Source: Candidatus Schekmanbacteria bacterium (GTDB lineage: Bacteria; Schekmanbacteria; GWA2-38-11; J061). From it: a DNA stretch of 64,000 nt. Position numbers and translations under genes: made by a program. Position 1 is the first letter of the stretch; each line of letters begins with the position of its first letter. The DNA lies in assembly GCA_016219965.1 (NCBI GenBank), contig JACRJM010000002.1:186001-250000 (forward strand), in the 5' to 3' direction. Shown one piece after another: positions 1-9,599 of this stretch. A model generated the notes under the pieces. It saw only the letters and a list, made by a program, of their open reading frames with translations. It did not search any database and had not been told where the DNA came from.

Positions 1-2
1 TT

Positions 3-1175
3 GCTTTCACTGTTTTCGGGCTAATGACCTGTTATGTACTTTTCAAAGTTGATTTCCAGCAGGGCAAAACATTGAATGCTGTCCTTTTTCAAAATATGAC
101 TGCAGGATGGAATGGCTCATCAGCACAGATTTTTATTTTCTTAACTCTCTTTTCCGAAGCTGCGATTCTTTTTATAGCTGCACAGACTGGTTTTCTGGAT
201 GGTCCGAGAGTGCTTTCAAATATGGCGCTCGACAGGTGGCTGCCAACCAGATTTGCCATGCTCAGCGACCGCTTTGTAACACAAAACGGGATACTGATCA
301 TGGGAGGAGCAGCAGGCATAATGATGCTCCTTACCGGCGGTTCAGTGAGGTTCCTTATAGTCCTTTACAGTATCAATGTGTTCCTCACTTTTTTTCTTTC
401 GCAGTTGGGTATGGTGCGGCACTGGTGGGCTTCGCGCTTAACGGTTGAGAAGTGGAAGAAAAAGCTTCTGGTAAATGGTGTAGGGCTCATTCTCACTACA
501 TTTATACTTGTATCTGTTACTGCCATTAAATTCGATGAAGGTGGTTGGATAACAATTATCGTAACAGGATCACTGGTTTTACTGGCAGTTGTAATAAAAC
601 GACATTACAATAGCACGGGGGTTCTTCTCCGCAGACTTGAAAACCTTGTAGAAATCGTTGAAAGTACGACTGCTGAATCATTTGAAGATGGAAAGATCCA
701 GGAGCACCCTGACCCTGAAGGGAAGACAGCGGTACTGCTTGTGAATGGTTTTGGAGGGCTTGGACTTCACACTCTTTTTGCCATAATCCGTTTATTTGGG
801 AAATCATTTAAAAACTTTATTTTCCTTCAGGTAGGAGTCATTGATGCTGGAAACTTTAAAGGTTCAACCGAGATTGAGCATCTCCAGCAGGCAGCAAAAA
901 ATGAAGTGGACCGCTATGTAGATTACATGAAAAAGCATGGTTATTATGCTGAAGGATTTTCCTCTATAGGTATAGATATAGTTGATGAAGTAGAAAAAAT
1001 AACACCTGGAATCCTCGAACGTTTTCCTAACTCTGTATTCTTTGGCGGGCAACTTGTATTTCCCGAAGAGTCATTCATTACGCGTTTCCTTCATAACTAT
1101 ACAGTTTTTACCATACAGAGGAAATTTTATCATGACGGCATTCCTTTTATAATACTTCCAATCAAGGTTATCTGA
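3..1175 (+). CDS. APC-family amino acid permease, C-terminal part (5' end outside window)
   Basis: The frame is open from the first bases of the window, so the gene begins upstream; the ATG at 24 is only an internal methionine. The visible part has several hydrophobic helices, including the GPRVLSNMALD segment that in APC permeases follows a transmembrane helix, then about 190 mostly soluble C-terminal residues. APC permeases carry amino acids or related cations across the inner membrane. The long soluble tail is seen in large APC relatives of Desulfobacterota-like bacteria; the substrate cannot be inferred. A gap of 160 bp separates it from the next gene on the same strand. Confidence 0.7.
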   Translation, partial: AFTVFGLMTCYVLFKVDFQQGKTLNAVLFQNMTAGWNGSSAQIFIFLTLFSEAAILFIAAQTGFLDGPRVLSNMALDRWLPTRFAMLSDRFVTQNGILIMGGAAGIMMLLTGGSVRFLIVLYSINVFLTFFLSQLGMVRHWWASRLTVEKWKKKLLVNGVGLILTTFILVSVTAIKFDEGGWITIIVTGSLVLLAVVIKRHYNSTGVLLRRLENLVEIVESTTAESFEDGKIQEHPDPEGKTAVLLVNGFGGLGLHTLFAIIRLFGKSFKNFIFLQVGVIDAGNFKGSTEIEHLQQAAKNEVDRYVDYMKKHGYYAEGFSSIGIDIVDEVEKITPGILERFPNSVFFGGQLVFPEESFITRFLHNYTVFTIQRKFYHDGIPFIILPIKVI

Positions 1176-1335
1176 GGGTTCTCTCTGATATATCCCAGGG
1201 AAACATATTTTCCTCATCTTGCTATATAGAAATTCTAAAGATAAACTTTAATGTAAGACTATTAGAGTCCGATTTTCAATATTAGTTATAACAGGTTGAA
1301 TTATTTCTCTTTAAACATAGGGTTTAATATCTAAT

Positions 1336-3912
1336 ATGTACAAGAAAAACTTGAAAAATATAGTTGAAGAAATAAATGACACTCAAGATAACCCTGAACT
1401 ATTGAAAAATGGCATAGAAGATATGGAAAATAATCTGTTGGGAACTGAAGATAGCTATCGCAAATTGTTGGAAGTTGCCAGCGATGCTATTTTTGTCGCT
1501 GATGCTGAGACCGGGATAATAATTTACGTTAATAAAAAAGGTGAAGAGCTTCTTGGGAGGAGTGCCACTGAGATAATAGGTCTGCACCAGACAAAGCTTC
1601 ATCCAGACGGCAGTGATGAGATATATAAGAATTTTTTTGCCGAAGCTGTTAACAAGGGGGAAACTTCTCCTCATCTATTATATATATGCCATAGAGACGG
1701 AAGAAATATCCCTGTTGAGTCTACGTCACGCCTTACTGATATTAATGGAAAGAAGGTTATAATAGGAATTTTTCGTGATATCACTGAACGCAAGAGCGCT
1801 GAGGAAATTCTTATACGCTCCCGCCGGGAATTAGGGATAGAAACTGAGGAAAGAACGCTTGAGCTTGCGAAAGCAATAAAATTTCTCCAGACTGAAGTAG
1901 AGTTGCATAGGCATGCTAAGAATGTTATTGAACAGTTGAGACACAGAAATGAACTGATATTGAATTCTGCCGGTGAAGGAATTTGCGGTTTGGATAGTGA
2001 ACAAAAGGTGATATTCATTAATCCTGCCGGAGCAAAGATGCTGGGGTGGCAGGTTGAAGAGATAATAGGTCAAAGTTTGCATACGCTTATCCATAACACA
2101 AAAAGTGATGGGACAGATTGCGAGGCAGATGAGTGCCCAAATCTCAAAACATTAAAAGACGGAATACCCTATTGCAGATCTGATGAAGTTTTCTGGAGAA
2201 AGGATGGAAGCTCATTTCCTGTTGCTTACATAAGCACACCGATTATAGAAAGTGAAAAAATAACAGGTGTGGTTATAACCTTCAGGGATATTACTGAGCA
2301 AAAAAGGGCTGAAGATGAAGTTCTCCGCCAGTCTGCACGTACAGCGGTTCTGGCACGTGTTGCATCCCGTCTTAACTCACAGCTTGATCTTAATGAGGTT
2401 CTTCAGATGGTATGTAAGGAAACTACGAGTGCTCTTAATGTGGACGCTGCGGTAGTGCTCCTTTATGATGAAAACCATAAAGTTCTTTCCTATGCCGCTG
2501 ATTTTGGATTATCATCTGATTTTGGCAAAGTTATGAAACCTGTTCCCCGGGCCCTTTTCGATAACTTTGCGGAAGAAAAATCAATTATAGTTATTCCCGA
2601 TATCCAGGTTGTTTCAGGTTTAGTAAATGAGGAATTATATAAATCTATGAATTGTCGTACCATTATTACAGCGAGAATGGAAAATGAAAATAAACTTATT
2701 GGCCTTCTATACACTACTACGATTGGAGAGAAAAAATATTTTGATGAATATGAACAAGCTTTGCTTAAAGGGCTGGCAGATGAGGCTGCTCTGGCCATTA
2801 CGAATGCGATTCTTTTTAAGAATGCAAATGACCGCCTTGAACAGTTAAGGGCTCTTCATGAAATTGACAAAGCCATTACATCAAGTCTTGATATAGAAGT
2901 TATGTTAAATATTCTGCTTGAGCAAGCTACATTACAGCTTCATGTTGATGCTGCATCTATATGGCTTCTTGATGAGAATTCACAAAGCCTGGAATGTGCG
3001 GCTGTAAAAGGATTTCGTTTAACATCTATACCCAAAATGAAGTTAAAGCTTGGCATGGGTGTAGCTGGACAATGTGCGCTTGAACGGAAGATTGTTAGCA
3101 TCAGCGATCTCGGCAGCAGCAAATCTTCAGTGATGCCAATGCTCCAAAAAGAACAATTTGTCTCTTCCTATGCTGTTCCTCTTATTAGCAAGGGAAGTGT
3201 CAAAGGCGTACTTGAAGTATTCCACCGTTCTAACATTGATGATACACCAGAATGGCTCGCTTTTTTTGAAACACTGGCAGAGCAGGCTGCTATCGTTATT
3301 GATAACGCATCCATGATAGAGGAATTGCAGGTTTCCAACGCAGAGCTATCCCTTGCTTATGATACCACTCTTGTTGGCTGGTCCCATGCACTTGATTTGC
3401 GTGACAGGGAAACAGAAGGACATTCAAGGCGTGTTACTGAGATTACAGTCCGGTTAGCAGAAATTATGGGAATAAGCATGGAGAAAATGGTCCATATCCG
3501 CCGTGGCGCGCTTCTTCATGATATAGGGAAGATGGGAGTTCCTGATAGTATTCTTCTCAAGCCTGACAAGCTGACTGATGAAGAATGGAAAATAATGCGC
3601 AAGCATCCAATCTATGCCTATGAAATTCTTTCACCGATTGCATTTCTTCGTCCGGCTCTGGACATACCGTACTGCCATCATGAAAAATGGGATGGGACCG
3701 GTTATCCGCGGGGGCTTAGAGGTGAGCAGATTCCGTTGCCTGCAAGGATATTTGCAGTTGTAGATATATGGGATGCACTAAGATCTGACCGTCCATATCG
3801 TTCTGCCTGGGAAGAAGACAAAGTCCGTGAGTATTTACATTCCATTGCCGGTACACATTTAGACTCGGTAGTAGTTGAGAAGTTCCTTCAGATGGATTTC
3901 AAAGTAAAATAA
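1336..3912 (+). CDS. PAS-PAS-GAF-GAF-HD-GYP sensor, probable cyclic-di-GMP phosphodiesterase
   Basis: An 858-residue soluble protein with no membrane segment. Order: PAS (about 41-155, ending FRDITERKSAEE), coiled-coil linker, second PAS (about 205-330, ending FRDITEQKRAEDE), two GAF domains (about 345-490 and 510-660) and a C-terminal HD-GYP domain (about 680-855). The HD-GYP signatures are intact: HDIGK near residue 728 and HHEKWDGTGYP near 780-790, the metal and substrate residues of c-di-GMP hydrolases. PAS and GAF domains suggest control by redox state, ligands or small molecules in the cytoplasm. There is no receiver domain, so it probably senses directly. It stands alone, and its target process is not shown by neighbours. 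Confidence 0.9.
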   Translation: MYKKNLKNIVEEINDTQDNPELLKNGIEDMENNLLGTEDSYRKLLEVASDAIFVADAETGIIIYVNKKGEELLGRSATEIIGLHQTKLHPDGSDEIYKNFFAEAVNKGETSPHLLYICHRDGRNIPVESTSRLTDINGKKVIIGIFRDITERKSAEEILIRSRRELGIETEERTLELAKAIKFLQTEVELHRHAKNVIEQLRHRNELILNSAGEGICGLDSEQKVIFINPAGAKMLGWQVEEIIGQSLHTLIHNTKSDGTDCEADECPNLKTLKDGIPYCRSDEVFWRKDGSSFPVAYISTPIIESEKITGVVITFRDITEQKRAEDEVLRQSARTAVLARVASRLNSQLDLNEVLQMVCKETTSALNVDAAVVLLYDENHKVLSYAADFGLSSDFGKVMKPVPRALFDNFAEEKSIIVIPDIQVVSGLVNEELYKSMNCRTIITARMENENKLIGLLYTTTIGEKKYFDEYEQALLKGLADEAALAITNAILFKNANDRLEQLRALHEIDKAITSSLDIEVMLNILLEQATLQLHVDAASIWLLDENSQSLECAAVKGFRLTSIPKMKLKLGMGVAGQCALERKIVSISDLGSSKSSVMPMLQKEQFVSSYAVPLISKGSVKGVLEVFHRSNIDDTPEWLAFFETLAEQAAIVIDNASMIEELQVSNAELSLAYDTTLVGWSHALDLRDRETEGHSRRVTEITVRLAEIMGISMEKMVHIRRGALLHDIGKMGVPDSILLKPDKLTDEEWKIMRKHPIYAYEILSPIAFLRPALDIPYCHHEKWDGTGYPRGLRGEQIPLPARIFAVVDIWDALRSDRPYRSAWEEDKVREYLHSIAGTHLDSVVVEKFLQMDFKVK

Positions 3913-4008
3913 CCTATCTTGACATTCCAGGCAAATATAAAGTAGAGATTGATTCAAGAATATATTGATGTGTTATATTTTTCGCCCGGACAGAAAAATA
4001 ATTTACTG

Positions 4009-4839
4009 ATGGATTCCATGGATAAAAATTTTACAGACAGCCTGCTTAACCTCGCTGTAGATGCCGCAAAAGAAGCTGGAGCCGTACTGAGAGAACAGTT
4101 TGGAAAAACCCATGATATTAAATTCAAGAGAGAGATTGATGTTGTAACAGAGTCTGACCTTTTGGCAGAAAAGATAATAATTGAGAAAATCAAATCTAAA
4201 TTTCCCTCTCACTCTATTCTTACAGAAGAAGCAGGCAGTATTGATGGTTCGAATGATGTGTGCTGGGTTATAGATCCTCTCGACGGGACAACTAATTTTT
4301 CTCATGATTTTCCGGTTTTTTCTGTTTCCATAGGTATTGAGGTTGAAGGTGTTGTTATAGCGGGTGCTGTTTATCATCCCATGCTTCACGAGCTTTTTAC
4401 GGCAAAAAAGGGAGAAGGGGCATATTTGAACGGCAAAAAAATAAAGGTCTCAAATATTAGCAGCATAGGTAAAGCCCTTCTTTCAACCGGGTTTCCCTAT
4501 GATGTTCACTATTCTGCTGAAAATAATCTGAATTACTTTAGTGCATTTACTCTTAAAGCCCAGGCAATAAGACGTGCCGGTTCAGCCGCACTTGATCTCT
4601 GCTATGTGGCTTGTGGAAGATTCGATGGATTCTGGGAGATGAAACTCAGCCCCTGGGATACTGCCGCCGGAGGGCTTATTGTGCTTGAAAGCGGCGGCAA
4701 GATGACTGATTTTAAGAACAACTCATTTAATATCCGCGAAAAGGAAGTCCTTGCGACTAACGGTTTAATTCACAACGAAATGCTTGAGACTATTGCTAAG
4801 GCAGGGGAGCAGTGTCAAACTCCTCGTAAAATCTCCTGA
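4009..4839 (+). CDS. suhB: Inositol-1-monophosphatase family protein
   Basis: Hydrolyses inositol phosphates or related sugar phosphates with Mg2+; some SuhB proteins also act on rRNA antitermination. Metal-binding motifs are present: TEEAG near residue 72, DPLDGTTNF near 89 and SPWDTAAGG near 213. The frame is open to a TTG at 3949, but homology begins just after the ATGs at 4009 and 4018, so the shorter form is preferred; no strong ribosome site decides between them. The last 44 bases overlap the 3' end of the convergent K+ channel gene, so the two transcripts are antisense at their tails. Confidence 0.85.
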   Translation: MDSMDKNFTDSLLNLAVDAAKEAGAVLREQFGKTHDIKFKREIDVVTESDLLAEKIIIEKIKSKFPSHSILTEEAGSIDGSNDVCWVIDPLDGTTNFSHDFPVFSVSIGIEVEGVVIAGAVYHPMLHELFTAKKGEGAYLNGKKIKVSNISSIGKALLSTGFPYDVHYSAENNLNYFSAFTLKAQAIRRAGSAALDLCYVACGRFDGFWEMKLSPWDTAAGGLIVLESGGKMTDFKNNSFNIREKEVLATNGLIHNEMLETIAKAGEQCQTPRKIS

Positions 4840-6478
4840 GAGCTCTTTCAGTCCCAACAGTTACAAGAACATCAGTATAACACAGTTCTAAATCCGGAAT
4901 AAGATCAAGGAGTATTGTTCCGCTGTGTTCTATCCCTATTATTGTGCATCTGGTTTTTTCCCTGATTCCTGTGTCGCGAAGTGCATGACCAGCAAGCTTA
5001 GAGGATTTTACAACGAATCTTGCGACATTCAGTTTTTCGAATTCGAGTTTCCCCTTTCCTGTCACAAGACTTGCAAGCATTATTCCAGATATCATTGGAA
5101 GAGCTACTACATAGTTTGCACCAGCCTTGTAGAACTTATCAATGTTGGTAAGGATATTGCACCTGGTTATTATATATGCGTCAGGGTTAAGATTCCTGGC
5201 TACAAGCGTTGTGTATAGCGAATTGGCGTCATCATTGAGACAAATCAGGACTACCGATGCATTTTCTATCCCTGCTTTTTTGAGAATCCCGTCATCAGAA
5301 GCATTACCGACAAATAAATTTCCTATTTCAAATTCCTGTCTGTCAACAATCGCGACATTCTCGGGTATATGGGAAAGATATTTATAGATCTCCTGTCCCA
5401 CATTGCCAAACCCCACTATTATAACTTTTCCAGATTTGTTGTCAGAATATCCTTGAGCAGAAAGTGAAAGATGTCTTAGTTCTTCAATTTCTTTTTCTGT
5501 TCCGATTGCAAGTAAGATGGAAGATGGCTCTATCATAGTGTCCGAATGAAGTTCGGTTGCAAATTTCCCATTGGCCCAGATTCCTATTATCTTTGCCCCG
5601 CTTACATTGCCTATTGCTGCCTCTGAAAGAGATTTCCGGGCTATGGAGGAGTCTTTATGTACCAGTATTTCCGTAATATGGAGGTTTGCAGGAATATGCA
5701 GAGCCTTTGACAGATCCAGTGCAATGGGGAACGCGGTTTTGTATGCCATTCTTGCGCCTAGCTCATGTTTTGGGCAGGCAATCTTTGCTGCTCCGGCATA
5801 TTCGAGGTATCTTGAATTTTCAGGATTCTCTACAGTTGCTATAATCGGAAGATCGCACAACTGCCTTGCAGTCAGTATAATGCTTGCATTTTCCTCATCT
5901 TTTGACATTACAAGAATGCACCGTGCAGATGAGATTCCTGCATTTTTCAATGCCTGAGAAGAGTTTGGATCTCCCTGAATGCTTGTTATTCCCTGCTCTA
6001 AAAGATTGAAACACGTTTCCCGATCCTTTTCGATTACTATGTATGGGAAGCCGTTAATTTCAAGTTCCTCAATCAGAAAATTTACCGCCTCAGAATATCT
6101 GCAAATGATTACATGATCCTTTATGTCTTCAGAGGCTTTATGCGGCGGTTCAGTGCTCATCTTTCTTTGAAGCCATGGCACAAAAAAAATAGGGATCGTC
6201 ATGAATATCATAAGCACCCCGGAAACCTGAAGAATAATGGCAAAAATGTTCATCACCGGATGATAAAATGGCAGAAGACCGCCGTATCCGGTTGTTGTCA
6301 TGCTTTCTATTATGAATTCAAAGGATCTGAAAAAATCTATTTCTTTATGCTCCAGATTGCTGTAGAGATACTCAAAAAGTAGAGAGTAAAAAAGAATCAG
6401 CCCTGCGAGAGAGAAAAAATATTTTCTCCCCCTTGACTTGAATGCATTTTTTATTATGTCAAATTTCTTTATATCCAT
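4796..6478 (-). CDS. Two-helix potassium channel with tandem RCK domains
   Basis: Inner-membrane K+ channel subunit of 560 residues. Residues about 18-41 form TM1, a pore loop carries the selectivity filter TTTGYGG (about 60-66), and TM2 follows (about 73-100). Two cytoplasmic RCK units come after it, each a TrkA-N-like Rossmann lobe plus a TrkA-C lobe (about 105-330 and 350-555). The second has the glycine motif VGFGNVG; the first reads ICRYSEA and lacks it, so only the second looks able to bind a dinucleotide in the usual way. Architecture and length match the ligand-gated channel GsuK of Geobacter. It converges on suhB with a 44-bp overlap and diverges from the MFS gene upstream. Confidence 0.87.
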   Translation of the reverse strand: MDIKKFDIIKNAFKSRGRKYFFSLAGLILFYSLLFEYLYSNLEHKEIDFFRSFEFIIESMTTTGYGGLLPFYHPVMNIFAIILQVSGVLMIFMTIPIFFVPWLQRKMSTEPPHKASEDIKDHVIICRYSEAVNFLIEELEINGFPYIVIEKDRETCFNLLEQGITSIQGDPNSSQALKNAGISSARCILVMSKDEENASIILTARQLCDLPIIATVENPENSRYLEYAGAAKIACPKHELGARMAYKTAFPIALDLSKALHIPANLHITEILVHKDSSIARKSLSEAAIGNVSGAKIIGIWANGKFATELHSDTMIEPSSILLAIGTEKEIEELRHLSLSAQGYSDNKSGKVIIVGFGNVGQEIYKYLSHIPENVAIVDRQEFEIGNLFVGNASDDGILKKAGIENASVVLICLNDDANSLYTTLVARNLNPDAYIITRCNILTNIDKFYKAGANYVVALPMISGIMLASLVTGKGKLEFEKLNVARFVVKSSKLAGHALRDTGIREKTRCTIIGIEHSGTILLDLIPDLELCYTDVLVTVGTERALRRFYEEFDTAPLP

Positions 6479-6609
6479 TATTTTTTTATTTTATTAGAAG
6501 AGGAGTAATAATTACAACTTAATATGCCATTGAATTTGCATACAGATGTTGGAGGAGAAGACGCTGCGCATAGAATATAGAAACTTTAAAAAAGCAAAAA
6601 ACCTATTTT

Positions 6610-7923
6610 ATGGATATAGATAAAGAAAAAGAAACAGGAAAAACAGTACTGAATGTCTCATCAGAAGCAGTAGGAGATGAAATAACAACTGGCAACTTTA
6701 AAGAAGATGTTAAGTTTAGCGGAGCATTCTCTGCGCTTAAGCACAGAAACTACCGTCTCTTCTTTACAGGGCAGACAATTTCCATTACCGGGACCTGGAT
6801 GCAGAATGTTGCCCAGTCGTGGCTTGTATATGCATTAACGAGTTCTCCTCTTTATCTGGGTATTGTGAATTTTGCAGCTTCCATTCCAACATTATTATTG
6901 TCTCCTTCAGCAGGAGTAATTGCAGACCGTGTACCAAAACGGATGATGTTGGTTATGACGCAGATTTCATCAATGCTTCTTGCATTTGTCCTTGCCACTG
7001 ATGTTTTTATCGGAACTGTACGTCCCTGGCACATAGTGGTGCTTTCATTTTTCTTTGGAGCTGTAAATTCCTTTGATGCACCTACGCGGCAGGCCTTTGT
7101 AGTTGAAATGGTAGAACGTGAAGACATGGCAAATGCAATTGCGCTTAATGCTGTTATATTCAATACCGGACGCGTTATAGGGCCGACGTTAGCAGGAATA
7201 GGCCTTGCACTTCTCGGGCCGGGATGGTGTTTTTCCATTAACGGACTGAGTTTCATACCTGTAATTATTGGACTTATGATGATGAAGGTCAGGCCTTATG
7301 TCGGAGCGGCAACAAAGGACTCTCCACTCAAGCAGTTAAAGGAAGGGTTATCCTATATACGTCATAACAAAACAATTTTAACACTCCTCATGCTTGTTGC
7401 GGTTTCTAATCTGTTTGCTTTCAGCTATGCAACACTTTTGCCTGCTTTTGCAAAAGATGTATTGCATAAAGGTCCATCAGGACTTGGGATAATGAGCGCA
7501 TCTTCCGGTTTTGGAGCACTTATGGGTGCATTGATGATCGCATGGTTTGGGCATTCAAAGCGGAGAGGGATGATCCTCACATTCGGGAATCTTTTCTTTC
7601 CTCTTATGATAATCCTTTTTGCGGTGTCGAGGATTTTTTATATTTCCTGTCTGCTTTTAGTTGCTGTGGGGTGGGGTTTCATGCTCCAGAATACGACTAT
7701 TAATACATTGATTCAAACCATAGTGCCTGATGAATTGCGCGGCAGGGTTATGAGTATTTATACTCTTTTTTTCCTCGGCCTCTTTCCTCTCGGATCATTG
7801 ATGGCAGGAGCTGTTGCAGAACATGTCAGTATTCCTGCCGGTGCAGAGTTTGGTGCAGTTATAGCACTTGCCTTCGGATTATTTCTTTTCTGGCGAGCGC
7901 CCTATTTGCGGAAACTTGCCTGA
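6610..7923 (+). CDS. MFS exporter of the EntS/MFS_3 type
   Basis: A 437-residue major facilitator with about 12 hydrophobic helices. The N-terminal segment FRALKHRNYRLFF-like (here FSALKHRNYRLFFTGQ), the GTWMQNVAQSWLVY stretch and the ADRVPKR loop are typical of the family that includes enterobactin exporter EntS. Such proteins export small molecules or drugs by proton antiport in the inner membrane; the substrate is unknown. About 35 hydrophilic residues precede the first helix. No good Shine-Dalgarno sequence precedes the ATG, so the start is less certain than the product. It shares a 131-bp divergent upstream region with the K+ channel gene. Confidence 0.8.
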   Translation: MDIDKEKETGKTVLNVSSEAVGDEITTGNFKEDVKFSGAFSALKHRNYRLFFTGQTISITGTWMQNVAQSWLVYALTSSPLYLGIVNFAASIPTLLLSPSAGVIADRVPKRMMLVMTQISSMLLAFVLATDVFIGTVRPWHIVVLSFFFGAVNSFDAPTRQAFVVEMVEREDMANAIALNAVIFNTGRVIGPTLAGIGLALLGPGWCFSINGLSFIPVIIGLMMMKVRPYVGAATKDSPLKQLKEGLSYIRHNKTILTLLMLVAVSNLFAFSYATLLPAFAKDVLHKGPSGLGIMSASSGFGALMGALMIAWFGHSKRRGMILTFGNLFFPLMIILFAVSRIFYISCLLLVAVGWGFMLQNTTINTLIQTIVPDELRGRVMSIYTLFFLGLFPLGSLMAGAVAEHVSIPAGAEFGAVIALAFGLFLFWRAPYLRKLA

Positions 7924-7952
7924 TTATTTCTGGTAATTAAAAAGGTGTTTGA

Positions 7953-8038
7953 GGGAACTCCTCTCTATTTTATTTGGGTGTAGCAGTTGCAGCATTATTT
8001 TTTTTGGATGTATGCTGCGTAAATAAAAAGGAGTTCCC
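7953..8038. terminator. Nested hairpin between convergent genes
   Basis: GGGAACTCC at 7953-7961 pairs with GGAGTTCCC at 8030-8038, and inside it GCAGCAT (7989-7995) pairs with ATGCTGC (8012-8018). The element fills the 134-bp gap between the convergent MFS and porin genes and has T- or A-rich stretches beside both outer arms, so it probably ends transcription in both directions. A structured RNA remnant is possible. Confidence 0.5.
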
Positions 8039-8057
8039 CTTTGCACTTTTATTTAAT

Positions 8058-9404
8058 CTAAAATTTAACTACAGTTTCAAGAAATAGAGTTTTAACTCTA
8101 AGGTCGCTTTGATTTGCAGCAGCCTTAGTAACAGCTTTAGTATCGAAATATACTATTCCCAGAGTCGTATTCTTCAGGACCGCATAGGTTGCCGAGAACT
8201 TGCTCCCTTTTGCGTTTGTGCCCCCAGCGTGAAAATCTGAATCTGCTATCGGTGCATAGACAGCATCTTTCTCAAGCTTTCTATAATCATATGCGACCTG
8301 AAAATCTCCGGCGTTCTTTATTGCACCTATCTTTATGCCACCAAGGTAACCGGTATCAAAGTCCACATCGCTGACTAAATTTTTGACAAAATCTCCATAC
8401 AATGTGACCGGAATTATTGTCCCAAAGGCATCAAATTCAATGGGTGTAAACTCTCCTCCTAATGTGAATAGCCTGTAATCATAGGCGAAGAGATTTTTGT
8501 CATCATCACCTTCAATGAATGTGTTTGACTTCCTGATGTTCGCTGGACTTACATCTTCAATTGCAGCTCCTTTTATATTGTGAAAATCATAATATCCTGC
8601 TGCAAACTTAAGTTTTGTCCCAAACAGCGCAGCAGACGCTCCACCTTGCAGACCGTAAAGAGATTGGTCGTTTGAATCCGTTGATGACTCATCAATGGGG
8701 AAGAATCCAAAGGTCATAAATGGCTCTATATTTAGTTCTTTTTCACCAAAGGATTTTTTTGCCTGTACCACTATTCCTTCAGGTTTAACATCGGGGTCCC
8801 ATACTAGATCAGTTGTGTAGAATGGATTTTCTATTTTACCACCTATTAATCTGAGTTCAGGAATGGGCTTAATCTCAATAAATGCCTGGTCAAGCCAGAT
8901 GTTTTTGGCTGAAAACGTATCCTGCATGGTCTGGTTTGTTGATGTCTGGTCTCCTGTTCCTGTTGCAAACCTTAATCCGACCTTTACCTTGTCATTTACC
9001 ACAGTTTCAAAGCCATAGCGAAGCCTGAACCTCAGCCTCTGTCTGTCTGCAAAATTGGTATCTTCTCCGGCAATATCATCTTTCATACGGTCATAGGCAT
9101 ACCTTAACCTTACGTCACCTGAGAAGGTTGTGTTTTTTACCCATGTCGGAAGTATGGTGTTTTTCAGGACTTCCTGTGTCTTGGCCATTTCGGTTTTAAC
9201 TTCTTCTTTTACTGTTTCTTTTTGTGCCTCCTTTTGTTTACTTTCTTCTGCTTTGGTTTCAGAGAGCATCTCCTTAGCTTCCTCTTCCGTGAGAATTCCT
9301 TTCTGGACGAGTTTCTTTACAAGAATTTCGACTTCGCTTGCAAAGGAAAGGGTAGTGAAGAAAAGAAATGCAAAAAACAGGGTAAATAATCTAAACCTCT
9401 TCAA
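8058..9404 (-). CDS. Putative outer-membrane porin
   Basis: A 448-residue protein with a signal peptide ending near LSFASE, a short helical region with the GILTEEEAKEML motif, a charged coiled coil (about 50-85), then a beta-rich region to the end. The alternating pattern (GDVRLRYAYDR, RLRFRLRYGF) and the closing strand TLFLETVVKF with terminal Phe are typical of putative porins in which an N-terminal coil precedes a 16-stranded barrel. Likely a passive channel in the outer membrane. It lies just downstream of the sulfate operon on the same strand but 195 bp away, so a link to anion uptake is only a guess. Confidence 0.75.
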   Translation of the reverse strand: MKRFRLFTLFFAFLFFTTLSFASEVEILVKKLVQKGILTEEEAKEMLSETKAEESKQKEAQKETVKEEVKTEMAKTQEVLKNTILPTWVKNTTFSGDVRLRYAYDRMKDDIAGEDTNFADRQRLRFRLRYGFETVVNDKVKVGLRFATGTGDQTSTNQTMQDTFSAKNIWLDQAFIEIKPIPELRLIGGKIENPFYTTDLVWDPDVKPEGIVVQAKKSFGEKELNIEPFMTFGFFPIDESSTDSNDQSLYGLQGGASAALFGTKLKFAAGYYDFHNIKGAAIEDVSPANIRKSNTFIEGDDDKNLFAYDYRLFTLGGEFTPIEFDAFGTIIPVTLYGDFVKNLVSDVDFDTGYLGGIKIGAIKNAGDFQVAYDYRKLEKDAVYAPIADSDFHAGGTNAKGSKFSATYAVLKNTTLGIVYFDTKAVTKAAANQSDLRVKTLFLETVVKF

Positions 9405-9599
9405 TTTTTTCTCCTTTCATCAATGTAGTTGTTAATATTAATGTTACCTGTGTTAGTTAATAAGTACAGCTTGCGTCGTTAATTGTTTATTCGTGATAAT
9501 CTCCTCCTCTTTCAGATGGTTAACGTCTGTCCTCTTTTCAAAAACAATTCAAACGCGATAATGCTGTTCGGCGCAGTGTATTGTTATTTTAGAAAACAG

